Shown piece by piece: positions 40,601-49,755 of a stretch of 64,000 nt of DNA (positions are counted from its first letter, which is position 1; each line of letters opens with the position of its first letter). Origin of the DNA: Diplonema japonicum (taxonomy: Eukaryota; Euglenozoa; Diplonemea; Diplonemida; Diplonemidae); contig OZ025730.1 in NCBI GenBank assembly GCA_964019335.1, forward strand, positions 337,001-401,000, written 5' to 3'. Below the pieces are notes generated by a model, which was given only the letters and a program-made list of their open reading frames with translations, was not told the origin of the DNA and did no database searches. The position numbers and the translations under genes were made by a program.

Positions 40601-41422
40601 ACACGGGCATGCCCAGCGGAGCTCCATGCTCACTACTCCGCACTGGTGACATTTCCACCCGTTCGAAGGAGATGTGTCGATGAGCGACATGAAGGTCTTG
40701 TTTGAGCGCGAGTGCAGTGCAGGGCACGGTGGGTTGGCTGTGATGAGACCCTTCTGGGTGTCTGCAGGCGAGTCCTCGATGAAGAGACGTGCGTCGTCGA
40801 TGTTCAGAACGTTCACAGGGATCGATTGCTGGACAGCTTCGGAAGTCAAAAACGCAAAGACCTCAGGAACAGAGGTGATGACAGCCCCGATGGGCCCCTT
40901 CGTCTGCAGCTCTGCTAGGATGGTCGCGTAGTCGGCAAGCTTGAAGTTCATCGATAACGGTACGGCAGTCAGACCCAACACCATGCAGGCCAGCAGGATA
41001 ACTATGTAGTTCAGGGAGTTCTCGGCAACCACGCAGATAAAGGCATGCGCAGGGCAGCTCGCCCCTAGGTAGTACCCCAACGTCTTCAGCTTCCTGTTGA
41101 TATCCCCGAAGGAGTACCATATCCACTCCGTGTCCTCTTTCACTCCCAAGCAGGGCCGCATGGCGTACTCCCTCAGCATTTCTAATATGATTCTCGACAG
41201 GCTCTTTCCCTTGAGGCTGATCCTGCCACGGTCATCCGGATCGACCCCTTCGTCCACCACTTCTTCAGACGGCACCTTTTCCCATATTTTCCTCTCCCGC
41301 GGGTCATACACGTCAACACATTCCTTACCCGCTGCGGTGTACGGCTCGCTTACCACGATGCCCTGGAAGCCTTCTCGGTTCTTGAACTCTTTCACGAGAC
41401 GGTCGTTCTTTGGCGAGGTCAT
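37637..41422 (-). CDS. Adenylate-forming A-T-reductase with inserted zinc-rich region
   Basis: 1261 residues from ATG 41422. The longer frame to 41479 contains an 18-base C run on the plus strand and is spacer. N-terminal adenylation (ANL) half: AENSLNYIVILLACMVLGL, then YTSGSSGMAKG (P-loop-like, about 487-497), ATETGP (about 643), YRTGDIVEV (about 711). A carrier-like segment has SSITAIQ near residue 884. A Rossmann NAD(P) reductase follows (VTGGTGFYGA, about 968; FVSSISV; a YTTTK catalytic pair). This order is that of carboxylic acid/aminoadipate reductases: acyl-AMP, thioester, aldehyde. Between A2 and A3 motifs lies about 240 extra residues with more than 25 Cys/His in CxxC pairs, like ZZ/DC1 zinc folds. 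Substrate unknown. Confidence 0.85.
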   Translation of the reverse strand: MTSPKNDRLVKEFKNREGFQGIVVSEPYTAAGKECVDVYDPRERKIWEKVPSEEVVDEGVDPDDRGRISLKGKSLSRIILEMLREYAMRPCLGVKEDTEWIWYSFGDINRKLKTLGYYLGASCPAHAFICVVAENSLNYIVILLACMVLGLTAVPLSMNFKLADYATILAELQTKGPIGAVITSVPEVFAFLTSEAVQQSIPVNVLNIDDARLFIEDSPADTQKGLITANPPCPALHSRSNKTFMSLIDTSPSNGWKCHQCGVVSMELRWACPCCSAAYCLSCKPLHDPEKAYVGVLDNSTLLVRVSHLTGTGRYLHEKTLKACTFEISADNTQATLILGDRVLQGMLTANEIVGENFRLTLVSKGGGRTLESRCPNGHRLLHRIPPPEVQEPGYQVYFKCDLCDTAMQFSEMGCHDCDFDICKQCCESGICPAGHPMLRSSAVERDLVCNECNDCIEGVMYACVICDYDRCLQCKKTRETATFVLYTSGSSGMAKGAVIQEETFLKEVSITGTYSPTGFTSVSILNSPISVSSTPYTLLTVMLRGGRLAVTNASQNGFEIYKEVAPTSLGLVPQIWGILYKAYEAETTSENEEENNEKYRKMLGHRIRSLNCGGARPNRDVMQWLKKIFPSCYVTENYAATETGPITFGKTSQDGWSPLLNGIKYKLYNQTATKPYPKGELCVITPTMFSGYLNTNITTAMFTKDGYYRTGDIVEVDESKKPTEIRVIDRESSIFKLANGEWCSPETIENVLMKSHLIKQCFIHGNSHMDAVVCIAVVGGGVHGDEIDVLSDFQKIAQNHKLRQCEIPQKIHLVSSTEPLPLTDTSKLCRRKIRERYDTVLKKMETSEDPTQTQLLATLSKLICLQTDPTDKESEEWEAVPWSSITAIQTQLLVKDLRKQDIPITLLLGGASLREFLNALKENESGVADKHNTVREEDEVHKWLDGVQKETVDNPPPILNGKCTVLVTGGTGFYGAAIVKALEDDERVKKIFAVSRSAEKGKERVKGKVTWVHGDLKEENLGVADKVVDACDAVVHCAAEVNHVKNYAQLKETNCGGTREVLKISREKRLVFVSSISVLEAGDTSGYTTTKRVSEKMVANSRASSAIVRPGLLAPCALSGACNTQDWCIRAIRSTIVSKKYRINPDCHDLYATPVDYAARYLVALLFGGTSRCVNLPTAKTDLCELYKKFGQAWVELSGKEWGEHLRTLFAHDPIFPFKQSVQKGYSGCPMSEDETLLEGMPPPGPITNVQSVLQNLLRE

Positions 41423-41528
41423 ATTCTCTCCCTTTCCCCCCCCCCCCCCCCCCACCCTGGTGGGATAGTAAAGGAGCACGGGGGAAAAGGGAGTATGGAA
41501 GAAGGAGTATGTGCCTCCTCGGTGTTAA

Positions 41529-41993
41529 TTAAAGCTCTTCCTCACATGTGGGGACCGCCCCGTTGCTCTTCTCATATATAGTCGTGTCCCTCTGTGGGGT
41601 GACTTCTGCATCTTCCCCGGACTTCAGTTTTCTGTAATACCACGATGTTTGTGCTTTGCAAGGCCATTGTGTGAAGCCTTGGCTGGCCACTGAGCTGTCA
41701 GCCTCTACCCAGAACAGACAAGGTACGTGATCGTTCTCTTCTGGGCAGGCCAGAGTGGTGGGCTCTCCGCTTGTGAGGCGATATGCCCATGCGTCGTCCA
41801 GCATGTCCATTGTGTCGACGGGGCTCGGCGAGGGTTCGATCCTGTCTGTTTTCCCCTTCTTTGTGGACACCTCTCCTTTGTTGTAGGCGTCGGGTGTTTC
41901 CAATATAGGCAACCCTGGTATGCCTTGCTTGGGGAGGCGTGCACCCGATGCACACCACACGAAAAGAATCACTGTCGAGCAGAGTGTTCGCAT
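41529..41993 (-). CDS. Secreted Cys-containing protein, divergent member of a local family
   Basis: 154 residues with a signal peptide (MRTLCSTVILFVWCASG). The middle LACPEENDHVPCLFWV aligns with LTCPPDADNVPCTFYV of the gene at 43165, and a later WYYRKLKSGED resembles its YYxK/ELAAG region. It lacks the C-terminal Cys module of the two neighbours. Likely a paralogue that has lost or not gained that part. No enzymatic motif was seen. Confidence 0.65.
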   Translation of the reverse strand: MRTLCSTVILFVWCASGARLPKQGIPGLPILETPDAYNKGEVSTKKGKTDRIEPSPSPVDTMDMLDDAWAYRLTSGEPTTLACPEENDHVPCLFWVEADSSVASQGFTQWPCKAQTSWYYRKLKSGEDAEVTPQRDTTIYEKSNGAVPTCEEEL

Positions 41994-42951
41994 TTTGTTT
42001 GGTGTGTTTTTTCTTTTGCTTTTCTTTTTCCGTTACCCCCTGTTCTCGTGTCTTCTTTAAGGATACAGGTGAGAGAGGGGTTGGGGGGGGAAAAAGTAAA
42101 ATTAGAAGCTCTTCTTCTTCGCTTTCCACAAGTTATGCGTTAGTGCGCACTCCAAGAGAAGAGATAGAAGAAGAGCAAGATGGAGGAAAAGAAAGGGGGT
42201 GAACAATGCCGGGAACTAAAGGACGGCACAAAACTAAAAAAAGAAAATGAAACAGGGAGAGGTCGGGTCTTTTGGAAGATGGGAAACGCAAAAAAGAGAA
42301 AAAAAAAAGAAAAAAAAGAGGGGACAATCAAGTTAGTTCTCTCTCTTCTTTTTTTCTTTTCTTTTTTTTACCTCTCCGCTAAGCAGTTCTTCTTCTTTTT
42401 TTTTTTTCTCTTTTGTTTTGTTGAATCTTCAAACCCTAGAACGAAGGGGCAGGGGTGAAAAAAAATTGATAATTGAGATCCACCAGATACTTTGAGTAAG
42501 CTTTTTTTTGAATGAAATCAGGTATTTTCTTGTCGCTTTTTTTTTTTTCCCACTCCCCCTTTTTTTTTCCTTTTAAATTTTCCTCCATCTGCTTCATTTC
42601 TTTTAGTTTCCCAAGGGAAACCACGACAGAAAGAAAAAAGGAGGAAAAAAAAGCACAAAAAAAGGGGGGGGGGAGAAGAAAACGAGAACGGGGCAAACCG
42701 TGCAGGCAAAGCAAACAAAATAAATATTAAAAAAAAGGCTCTCTAAGGCACCAGGGATAAAAGGGAAGGGGTCGCACATCAGTAAAAAAAGAAAGAAAAA
42801 AAAAAAAAAATAGGGAAGTAAATAAAATGAGTGTATAAAGGGTTTTATTTCCTCCCGGCTGCCAACTCCTCTCCAATTACTTCTTTCAATTTTTTCCCTC
42901 TCATTGACCCTATCTAAAGAGTAAACGGAGAAAGAAAAAAAAGGAAAACCT

Positions 42952-42988
<37 letters not shown>

Positions 42989-43164
42989 CCAGTAAAACTT
43001 TAAAAAAAAAATAAAGGAAAGAGACAAAAAAAAGGAGATGGCACGGACAAGGAAGAACAACAACAATTTTTTTTTTTAAATCTTAAAAAAAAAAAAAAAA
43101 AAAACGGGGATAAAAAAAAAATCAAAATAAAGTACGTATTCCTACTCTACTTTATTGTAGCAGC
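41994..43164. other. Homopolymer-rich spacer
   Basis: Purine-rich runs at 42180-42320 and 42600-42690, A and T runs at 42955-43110. No gene is seen. Confidence 0.6.
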
Positions 43165-43887
43165 TTACCTACCACCGACCATGGGAAGGCACACGCACTT
43201 CGCTCCAGTGGCGGGAACGGGCCCGTGGAACTTCCCACACATAGGCTTCTCGATGCAGGTGTTGGAGGCAGCGTCCAGGACACACTTGTCGTCGACTGTG
43301 CACCCAGGGGCACCACGGTTCGAGCACTGCTGTCCGATGGAAAGCTCGAAGATGGCAGCGTACATGGGCTCAACACCCACTGGGATCTTCTTGACGGCAG
43401 AACCAGCAGCAAGTTCAATCTTGTAGGTGGTGGTGGGGTTCGCCACACCATTCTTCAGGTAGTAAGGTCCGCAGGACCCGGCACTGAACCCACTGGACAA
43501 AAGCACATCAGGAAGGTTGCCGTAGTAGCTACCGCATGACCCACAGTGGTACAGAACGACGTAGAAGGTGCACGGGACGTTGTCTGCGTCTGGAGGGCAC
43601 GTCAGCATCAGCTCCCCCTGGTTGGACTCGAAGCTTACAACATGAGCGGTCGACCAGTGCAGCCACTCGGGGACCCTTGTCCATGTCTCACCAGCAGCTC
43701 CCACCTCGATCTTCGTGTCCACCTCCACATTCGGGATTGGCGACCCAGAGCCCCATGTCACTGTGCCCTTGTTCGGGGGGCCAGGTCTGCCACCAGCAGG
43801 ACCACTCGGAAGCGAAGGGAGGTTCGGAAGACCCGGAAGGTTGGGCAGCACCCCAACAGCCAATGCGGTAATCACAGCCTGCAACAT
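43165..43887 (-). CDS. Secreted Cys-rich protein, tandem family member 1
   Basis: 240 residues with a hydrophobic start (MLQAVITALAVG) then PNLPGLPNLPSLP repeats. The body shares RPGPPNKGxVxW, PEWLHWSTAHxVxF, VPCTFYVVLYxC, LLSSGFxAGSCGP and AAIFELSIxQQCS with the gene at 45707. It ends in a Cys-rich module (C...C...C...CIEKPMC...C.C), EGF-like in spacing. Secreted or surface protein (inference). The last codons are GGT-AGG-TAA, also readable as a splice donor, so an extra exon is possible. A 15-A run lies directly before the ATG on the coding strand. Confidence 0.75.
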   Translation of the reverse strand: MLQAVITALAVGVLPNLPGLPNLPSLPSGPAGGRPGPPNKGTVTWGSGSPIPNVEVDTKIEVGAAGETWTRVPEWLHWSTAHVVSFESNQGELMLTCPPDADNVPCTFYVVLYHCGSCGSYYGNLPDVLLSSGFSAGSCGPYYLKNGVANPTTTYKIELAAGSAVKKIPVGVEPMYAAIFELSIGQQCSNRGAPGCTVDDKCVLDAASNTCIEKPMCGKFHGPVPATGAKCVCLPMVGGR

Positions 43888-44949
43888 TTTTTTTTTTTTT
43901 TTTGTCTGTTTTTTTTTTTTTTTCCCCCTAGTTCATAGTACTTTTCGAAGAGGGGAAAATAACAAAAATAAAAATAAAAATGGGGAAAGCAGGGAGGGGA
44001 AGTAAGAAAAAGAAGGTATGCACCGTCTTTGAATCCAGTCTTGTCCGGGTACTGGTGGGTGGGCTCAAGGACACCTTCATCACAGCAAGGGTTTGAAAGG
44101 GAAAAACGGGGAAATGGGTTTCATTGTGAAGTGCCGTCTTGTTCCTAGATTCTGGCTTTCCTTTCCCTTCTGTAATCGGTGCGAGCACCACCCACCGTAC
44201 GTCTTCTTCTTCTTTTTTTTTTTTTTTTTTTTTCTGAGTGCACAAAAATTTCTCCCAGACGTTAAGATGTGTCTATTCCTTTTATCGCTGCATACAATCA
44301 AAAAGGGGCTGGGCAGTGGGGAGGAGAGGGAGGGTGTTTTCCTGTTTATTAAAAAAAAAAAGAAAGGAGAAAAAAAAAAAAAAATAGCTTATTAGTTTCT
44401 GGTGAATAAAGCATTCAGCAAACAAAAGCACCTACAAGGGAAGGGAGCGAAGAAGAAAAAAAAAAGAAAGAAAGAAAGAAAAGAAGAAGAAGAAGAAGAG
44501 GGGAAAAAAAAAAAAAAGAGAGGCAGACCAACAACTTGTGCGTTGCGACAAACCTCAATATTTTTCTTCTTTAATCTACTGGAACGTGAAGAAAAAGTTA
44601 TTTCTTCCCCCCCCCTTTTTTTTCTTCCTTTCTTTTTTATCTCTCGTTTCATTTCCCCTCCTCCCGTGCTCCTTCCTTTTGAAGGGCAAGAATGGGGAAG
44701 ATTTCCCCCAATCTATTAGGTCGGCAATACAAATAGGTCAATAGATGGAAGCTTGGTTACTTGTTGGCAGTAAATAGCTATTGTTGTCGTCTACTTTTTT
44801 TTTGCTTCTATTTTTGGCCTGAACAACGAGAAAAAAAAACTTTTTTTTTTATGTCAGGAAAAAGTATTTTTAGAGACCAGATTTTCATTTTCTATGTTAC
44901 TGGGTGTGGTTATGTGTCTGCTAGCAGATTGTGTCATTTTTTTGTCTTA

Positions 44950-44993
<44 letters not shown>

Positions 44994-45706
44994 GTTCATT
45001 TGTACTCGTTTCTTCGCCTAAGAAGTTCTTCATAAAAAACCAGACAAAAACAAGCTTTTGGTCTCTAAAAATAGTTTTTTTCTTAAAAAGTTTTTTTTTT
45101 TGTCAGGTTCCAAAGAAAAAAAAAAATAAAAAAGGCTCGCAGACAGGTTCGCGCAGAGTTGAGTGAGTTAAAAAAAAAAGCAAGAAAAAAAGGGGGGGAA
45201 GCCATGTCCGTCCGTCTGGGCTCTTGCAGGTACCTCTCAAAGAACACCTGTACGCTGCATGCCCTGTTATTGTGATGTAAACATTTTTTTTTTTAAATAG
45301 ATTCAGGACTCACATAGCATAGTCACGTTGAAAGAGAAAAGAAGGGGAAAGGGGTGGTGTGGGAAGACTAGAGAGACGTGCAAGAATTTTCTTTTTTTTT
45401 AAAAAAAAACTTTTCTTTCTTCTGATTTTATTGTTGGATGAAATTTCTTTATTTTTGTCTACTCTTGACTTTTTTTTTTTTTTTTGATTTTTATTGACTT
45501 TTTTTTTTCTTCATCTTTCTTTCGATTATTCTTTCTTTTTTTTTTTTTCTTTAAAAAAAAAGAAGAATGGAGGGAAAGAAAGAATAACATATTACTTGAA
45601 GGTGAGGGGAAGGGGAGGGGAATACAACAATCACTCCTAAACCCCACTTAAAGGGTTGAAAAGACATTTTGTTCTTCTTTTTTTTTTTCAAATAGCTTTC
45701 AGGCTC
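43888..45706. other. Long homopolymer spacer
   Basis: Includes T37 at 44952-44988, several other T/A runs and purine tracts (44450-44520). Longest gene-free interval in the window. I see no coding or RNA gene. Confidence 0.6.
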
Positions 45707-46471
45707 TTAGATAGAATCACCTCCCCCTGTCATGGGGATGTCAAGACAGAAGCACTGGCCAGTGCCCTGGACAGGCCCATGGAACCTGGGGGGGCACATG
45801 GGCTTCTCGATGCAAGACTCATTAGGGGCGTCATAGACACACTTCTCATCGTTCTGGCAGCCAACACTGCCGTGCCTGGAGCACTGCTGGTTGATGGAGA
45901 GCTCGAAGATGGCAGCCGCGAAGAGGTTCTTAGTGAGAGGGATTTCAAGATCTTTCCCTGCCCTCATTTCGTACTTGTAGGTAACGGTGGGGAAGGTCCT
46001 TGTCTCCTTCTCGATGTAGCCGGGCACGAAGCGGGGCCCGCACGACCCAGCAGTAAAACCAGAGCTGAGCAAGGTACCAGGAAGACCGCCGTTCAAGGAC
46101 TGCAGGTTGGAGGCGGCCTTGCAGTGGACGCAGTTGTACAGGACCACGTAGAAAGTACACGGGATGTTGTCGCCGCCGTCCAGAGGGCAGCTCAGTTTCA
46201 ACTTCATCTCCGAAACCCCGAACTTCACCAGATGAGCAGTAGACCAGTGGAGCCATTCCGGGATGCCCACCCATTTCGCCTGCCCTGTGAGATCCTCTAC
46301 CATTGTTAGCTGGTTCACCTCCTTCTTGTCAATGGAGGGGCCACCCGTTACCCACTCCACCTTACCCTTGTTGGGTGGTCCTGGTCTCCCACCGCTCCCG
46401 GTAGTGGGCAGCGTGGGCAGGGTGGGCAGCGTCGACAACGCCAGCATTGCGCATGTGGTCGCGAGCATCAT
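45707..46471 (-). CDS. Secreted Cys-rich protein, tandem family member 2
   Basis: 254 residues, signal peptide MMLATTCAMLALS and TLPTLPTLPT repeats, then the same blocks as the 43165 gene (RPGPPNKGKVEW, PEWLHWSTAHLVKF, IPCTFYVVLYNC, LLSSGFTAGSCGP, AAIFELSINQQCS, CIEKPMCPP). Cys positions are conserved between the two, so they are tandem duplicates that have diverged. Short proline/leucine repeats differ between copies. Function unknown. Confidence 0.75.
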   Translation of the reverse strand: MMLATTCAMLALSTLPTLPTLPTTGSGGRPGPPNKGKVEWVTGGPSIDKKEVNQLTMVEDLTGQAKWVGIPEWLHWSTAHLVKFGVSEMKLKLSCPLDGGDNIPCTFYVVLYNCVHCKAASNLQSLNGGLPGTLLSSGFTAGSCGPRFVPGYIEKETRTFPTVTYKYEMRAGKDLEIPLTKNLFAAAIFELSINQQCSRHGSVGCQNDEKCVYDAPNESCIEKPMCPPRFHGPVQGTGQCFCLDIPMTGGGDSI

Positions 46472-46587
46472 TTCTTAGTTTGTTATGGTTTCCTTTACAG
46501 GGGGGATTTTGTTATAATTTTTTATATAATTAGGCGAGACACTGAACGCCACCTTTCCCTTGTTTAGTGGAAACAACAACTGGAGAA

Positions 46588-46885
46588 TCCACGCTGGAGG
46601 AGATGGCAGCTAGGCTGAGTCGTCACGAAGAGGCGCAGGCAGCACGCGAGCAGCAGGCACTCCAGGCACAGCAGCGAGGCTCTACGCACATAACGAAAGG
46701 GAAGCACTAGTACAGGCGGTCTCCATCACGAGGGCGGAGTCCCATCGAGCTCGATCCGAGTCGAGAAAGTTGCATTCGTCTGTGGCAACCAGGCTGGAGG
46801 AGATAGCGGCTAGGCTGAATCGTCAGGAGGAGGCAGCAGGCACTCCAAGCACGGCAGCTAGCAACCGAGACCCTACGCACTCAAC
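46588..46885 (+). repeat. Two diverged copies of an approx. 100-bp coding-like unit
   Basis: The unit starting CTGGAGGAGAT occurs near 46588 and again near 46793. Both read, on the plus strand, as LEE(M/I)AARL(S/N)R(H/Q)EEA followed by Ala/Gln-rich sequence. The second copy sits in a 69-codon frame at 46770-46979. Possibly the remains of a mobile-element coat or coiled-coil gene. Opposite to the host genes. Confidence 0.4.
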
Positions 46886-47109
46886 AGATGGAGGAGGACA
46901 GGTCACAGATGGTGTATCAGATGCAAGCGTGAGGAAACGGCACACAAAAAAAGCCTCGTTGCTGACTTGCAAAAACTGACGCAACACAAAAGGGGGAGGG
47001 AGAAGGGGGGAAATTACTTTTAGCAATAACATTGTGGTGTACTTAGGGTAATGAAGAGGTGTGTATCTTATGAATATCTTGTCTTTTACTTTTTTTCTCT
47101 CTTTTTTCT

Positions 47110-47892
47110 TCACAGTTTTCCCGATCCAGGTCTTGCCGCCCACCACTTGAGAAACTCTTCGAAGTTTACGGACTCTCCTTGGAACACCTCGCGGGTGGCC
47201 TCTAAGATGGGCAGCGGGGCATCATATCCCAGCAACGCGCTGATATGGGGGAGGTCGGTTTGTATGGTGCAGACGCCTGTTGACTTCGTCAGCGTGTGGA
47301 AGAGGTACGCCAGGTACCGTCTCTCGTAAGGGGGGTATAGGATGTCGGGGTCGGAGGCTTGAGCGACACGTGAGGCCAAGGAAGCATGGGTGGTCTCTAG
47401 GTAAACCTGTGCAAGCCAAGATTTAAGCTCATAATACATGTACCGATAGGAGCTGACAGCTGTCTCAAGATCCTCGAGGCTGAGCTCTGCGACTCTTTCT
47501 TCGAATGGCGTTCTTTTGATCAACTGCCAAGTGTACCTGCTTGCAAGGCCACCGATGTACCTGGCTGTTAGCATTGCGGCGAGAACTTTTCCAGTCGTGC
47601 CTTCAGCGTTGCCTTTTGTAGCCCGCCACCATTTGCAAAAATCCACAAACGAGAGACATTCAGTCTCCTTCCCAACCAGCTCTGCTGTGTACTGGTTGAC
47701 TCGCTCTTCTGTTGCCGTGCTGTCAAAGGACCGCAGCATCTGGTCCAACTCCTTCAAATCGATCTTCGCATCCACACTGCTGTCGTATTCAAGGAATATG
47801 TCCAACAACACGCATTCGTCACTGTTCAGTTCTTCCCTTGCCCATCGCACTGCCTTGATGCAGGCTTCCTCCAGCCCCTCCCGTGTAGACAT
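47110..47892 (-). CDS. EF-hand-like calcium-binding protein
   Basis: 260 residues, single exon. Helix-loop-helix segments at about residues 28-55 (LLDIFLEYDSSVDAKIDLKELDQML) and 80-92 (CLSFVDFCKWW), and a last one ending SVNFEEFLKWW, follow the EF-hand layout, with the first loop lacking some acidic ligands. Between them are two helical segments without known motif. Calcium-sensing or cytoskeletal role inferred only from the fold. No named orthologue recognised. Confidence 0.65.
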   Translation of the reverse strand: MSTREGLEEACIKAVRWAREELNSDECVLLDIFLEYDSSVDAKIDLKELDQMLRSFDSTATEERVNQYTAELVGKETECLSFVDFCKWWRATKGNAEGTTGKVLAAMLTARYIGGLASRYTWQLIKRTPFEERVAELSLEDLETAVSSYRYMYYELKSWLAQVYLETTHASLASRVAQASDPDILYPPYERRYLAYLFHTLTKSTGVCTIQTDLPHISALLGYDAPLPILEATREVFQGESVNFEEFLKWWAARPGSGKL

Positions 47893-48312
47893 TGGAGCTG
47901 TTGGGGAAACTAATCAATGTTTCACTAAGAGTGAAAATTAAAATAAAGAATGAACATGGGGAACACAGGGAACGGGGTAGATTTTGGGGTCTTTTTATTT
48001 TCTTTTGAAAAAAAAAGAGAAGAAAAGAAATACAAAAAAAGATAAAAACAAGAGAGGGGGGAAGACAAGGAGAGAAAATGGGGGGGGGGGGTACGGTAGA
48101 CGTTTGATTTCTCCTTTCATTGTGAGGAAAAGACGAAGAAGGGGACAAGGAAAAACAAAAAAGAAATGTTAACAATTGGGTAAAAAAAAAAGATAAAAAC
48201 TATACCGGATAAAAGGCTTATTACAACAACGAGGAAAAAAAGAAGCGGGGCAGGAGGGGCATCTATAAAGGAGTTTAATCTAATTTTTCGTTCTCTTCGT
48301 GCGTCGCTATCT
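47893..48312. other. Intergenic spacer
   Basis: A/G-rich with runs of G (48082-48092). No gene is seen; frames are low complexity. Confidence 0.5.
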
Positions 48313-49258
48313 TCATATGGGGGGGAGATGCCACACTTCGTGAATGACGCCCGAGAGCATGTTGCAGACAATGTAGGGCTGCCCTGACTGGAAGGAAAGG
48401 AGGTACTTTCCCCCGTTCCAACTCAAAACAGTGAAGGATAAGATATCAACAATCTCTTGAGGGGTAGGATGAGGCCTCCCCTCGGTAGCCTTGTCGAAGA
48501 CTGCCTGAAGAAACCTGTTGTCGACCTGAGTAGTATCCATTTTAGCAAGGACTGTCCCCACCTCTTCGTGCAGCGGGGGATTATACACATCCCTGGCTTC
48601 TTTTTTGCACCTTGCAGTGAACTCGGCCAATATGGGGTCTCTCAAAGGCAGCCCCCTCCATGCACCGTTCACACTTTCCGTAGGTTGACAACCCATCAAC
48701 TGCATGTGCTCGAGGATTCCAGGGTTGGGAAGAGACTAAGATATTTTTTTTTCTTGAAGTGTGATGAATACCTTTGTGGCGTCAGAGGAGAAACACGGCA
48801 CTGAACCCAGTAAAGCATCAGGGGCGGGGAGCCACATCCCTGGGAATGGTTCAGGGCTGTAAGAAAAAGGTTTTTAGAAATGGTAGACTTCTCTCACACC
48901 TTAACACATCATCGCCCTCGTAGCTGTTCAGGTACCTAGCAAAAACCGCACCGTCGCCCGCGTAGACGGACAGCCCCAGGTCAAAGGTATTGATTTTGTC
49001 GAGTAAGATAGGCGGCTGCGACACCATCCCAGCTATCTCTGCAAGGGTCTCTGGAGGAACCGCTAGCGTGCCACTCGGCTGGAGCGCTGCCTCAAGGGGT
49101 TCCTGGGACACTCTAACCCACCCTTGGGGAGACCACATTGCCCAGGAAGGCACCGGCTTTCCCCACATCGGAGTCACAGGGGATTTCAGCCCGGGGGCTT
49201 CTTGGGCGTGTAGCGGAAAGGGCACATCTTCTACAGGGTCGTTGTTGTGATGGCTCAT
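48313..49258 (-). CDS. Orphan protein, three exons
   Basis: Exons 49258-48900, 48856-48772 and 48735-48313 join to 288 residues over introns of 43 nt (GTGTGA...TTACAG, phase 2) and 36 nt (GTATTC...A9...CTTAG, phase 0). Splicing connects two otherwise separate frames, both with ordinary composition. CCTGACAAAGCAG, after a pyrimidine-rich stretch, lies 6 bases upstream of the ATG as a likely 5' acceptor. No domain recognised. It has many Pro/Trp residues in the first half (MWGKPVPSWAMWSPQGWV) and an all-alpha-looking second half. Soluble, with no signal peptide or membrane segment. Confidence 0.7.
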
Positions 49259-49744
49259 CGACGACTGCTTTGTCAGGGACAGGGATTGGGAGGATTTCCC
49301 TTTTTTTTCCTGAATTTTTTTTCCCTCCCCTCTTTTTCTTTTTCGTTCATACCCCTCCCAGCTGTGCGTACGCTGACGAGTGCTCCGAGAACGACGTCTC
49401 ACACGAAGATACATGAGAAGGAACAGCAGTCACCTGTTAAAAAGTTTTATTAATAATAATATTTCGGAACAGGGGCGATTTTCTGGGATCGAACGAAAAG
49501 AAAATAAAAACACATTCCGTGTGAGTAGCGCTGGGGAAGGAAAAGTGAAAACACACGAGGGTGTGTGGCTGCTGCCCACCTCCATGTGGTAAAACCCTGG
49601 CAACGCGCAGGCAGTGATAGCGGGGAAACAGAGTTGCGTTCATTAGAACGAAGACTGGAACTGGGGATGGGATACCGGCTTTGAACGCCGAGACTGCTGT
49701 GGGAAGAAGGTAGTTTATAAGGGGCTTATGTGAAAGGGGCCTCC
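49259..49744. other. Spacer and pre-insertion flank of the LINE fragment
   Basis: The right end (49745-49755) is the left target-site copy. A pyrimidine-AG (CTTCTTCCCACAG ending at 49697 on the minus strand) opens an 18-codon frame and could be a terminal exon of the gene at 51387; unproven. Confidence 0.4.
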
Positions 49745-49755
49745 AGCGGTCGTAC
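49745..49755. repeat. Target-site duplication, left copy
   Basis: CAGCGGTCGTA, identical to 51356-51366, flanking the LINE fragment. Confidence 0.9.

Noticed and set aside
43165-43175. Extra 3' exon after GGT-AGG-TAA
   Set aside because: AG|GTAAGC looks like a donor, but no acceptor plus coding exon was found downstream.
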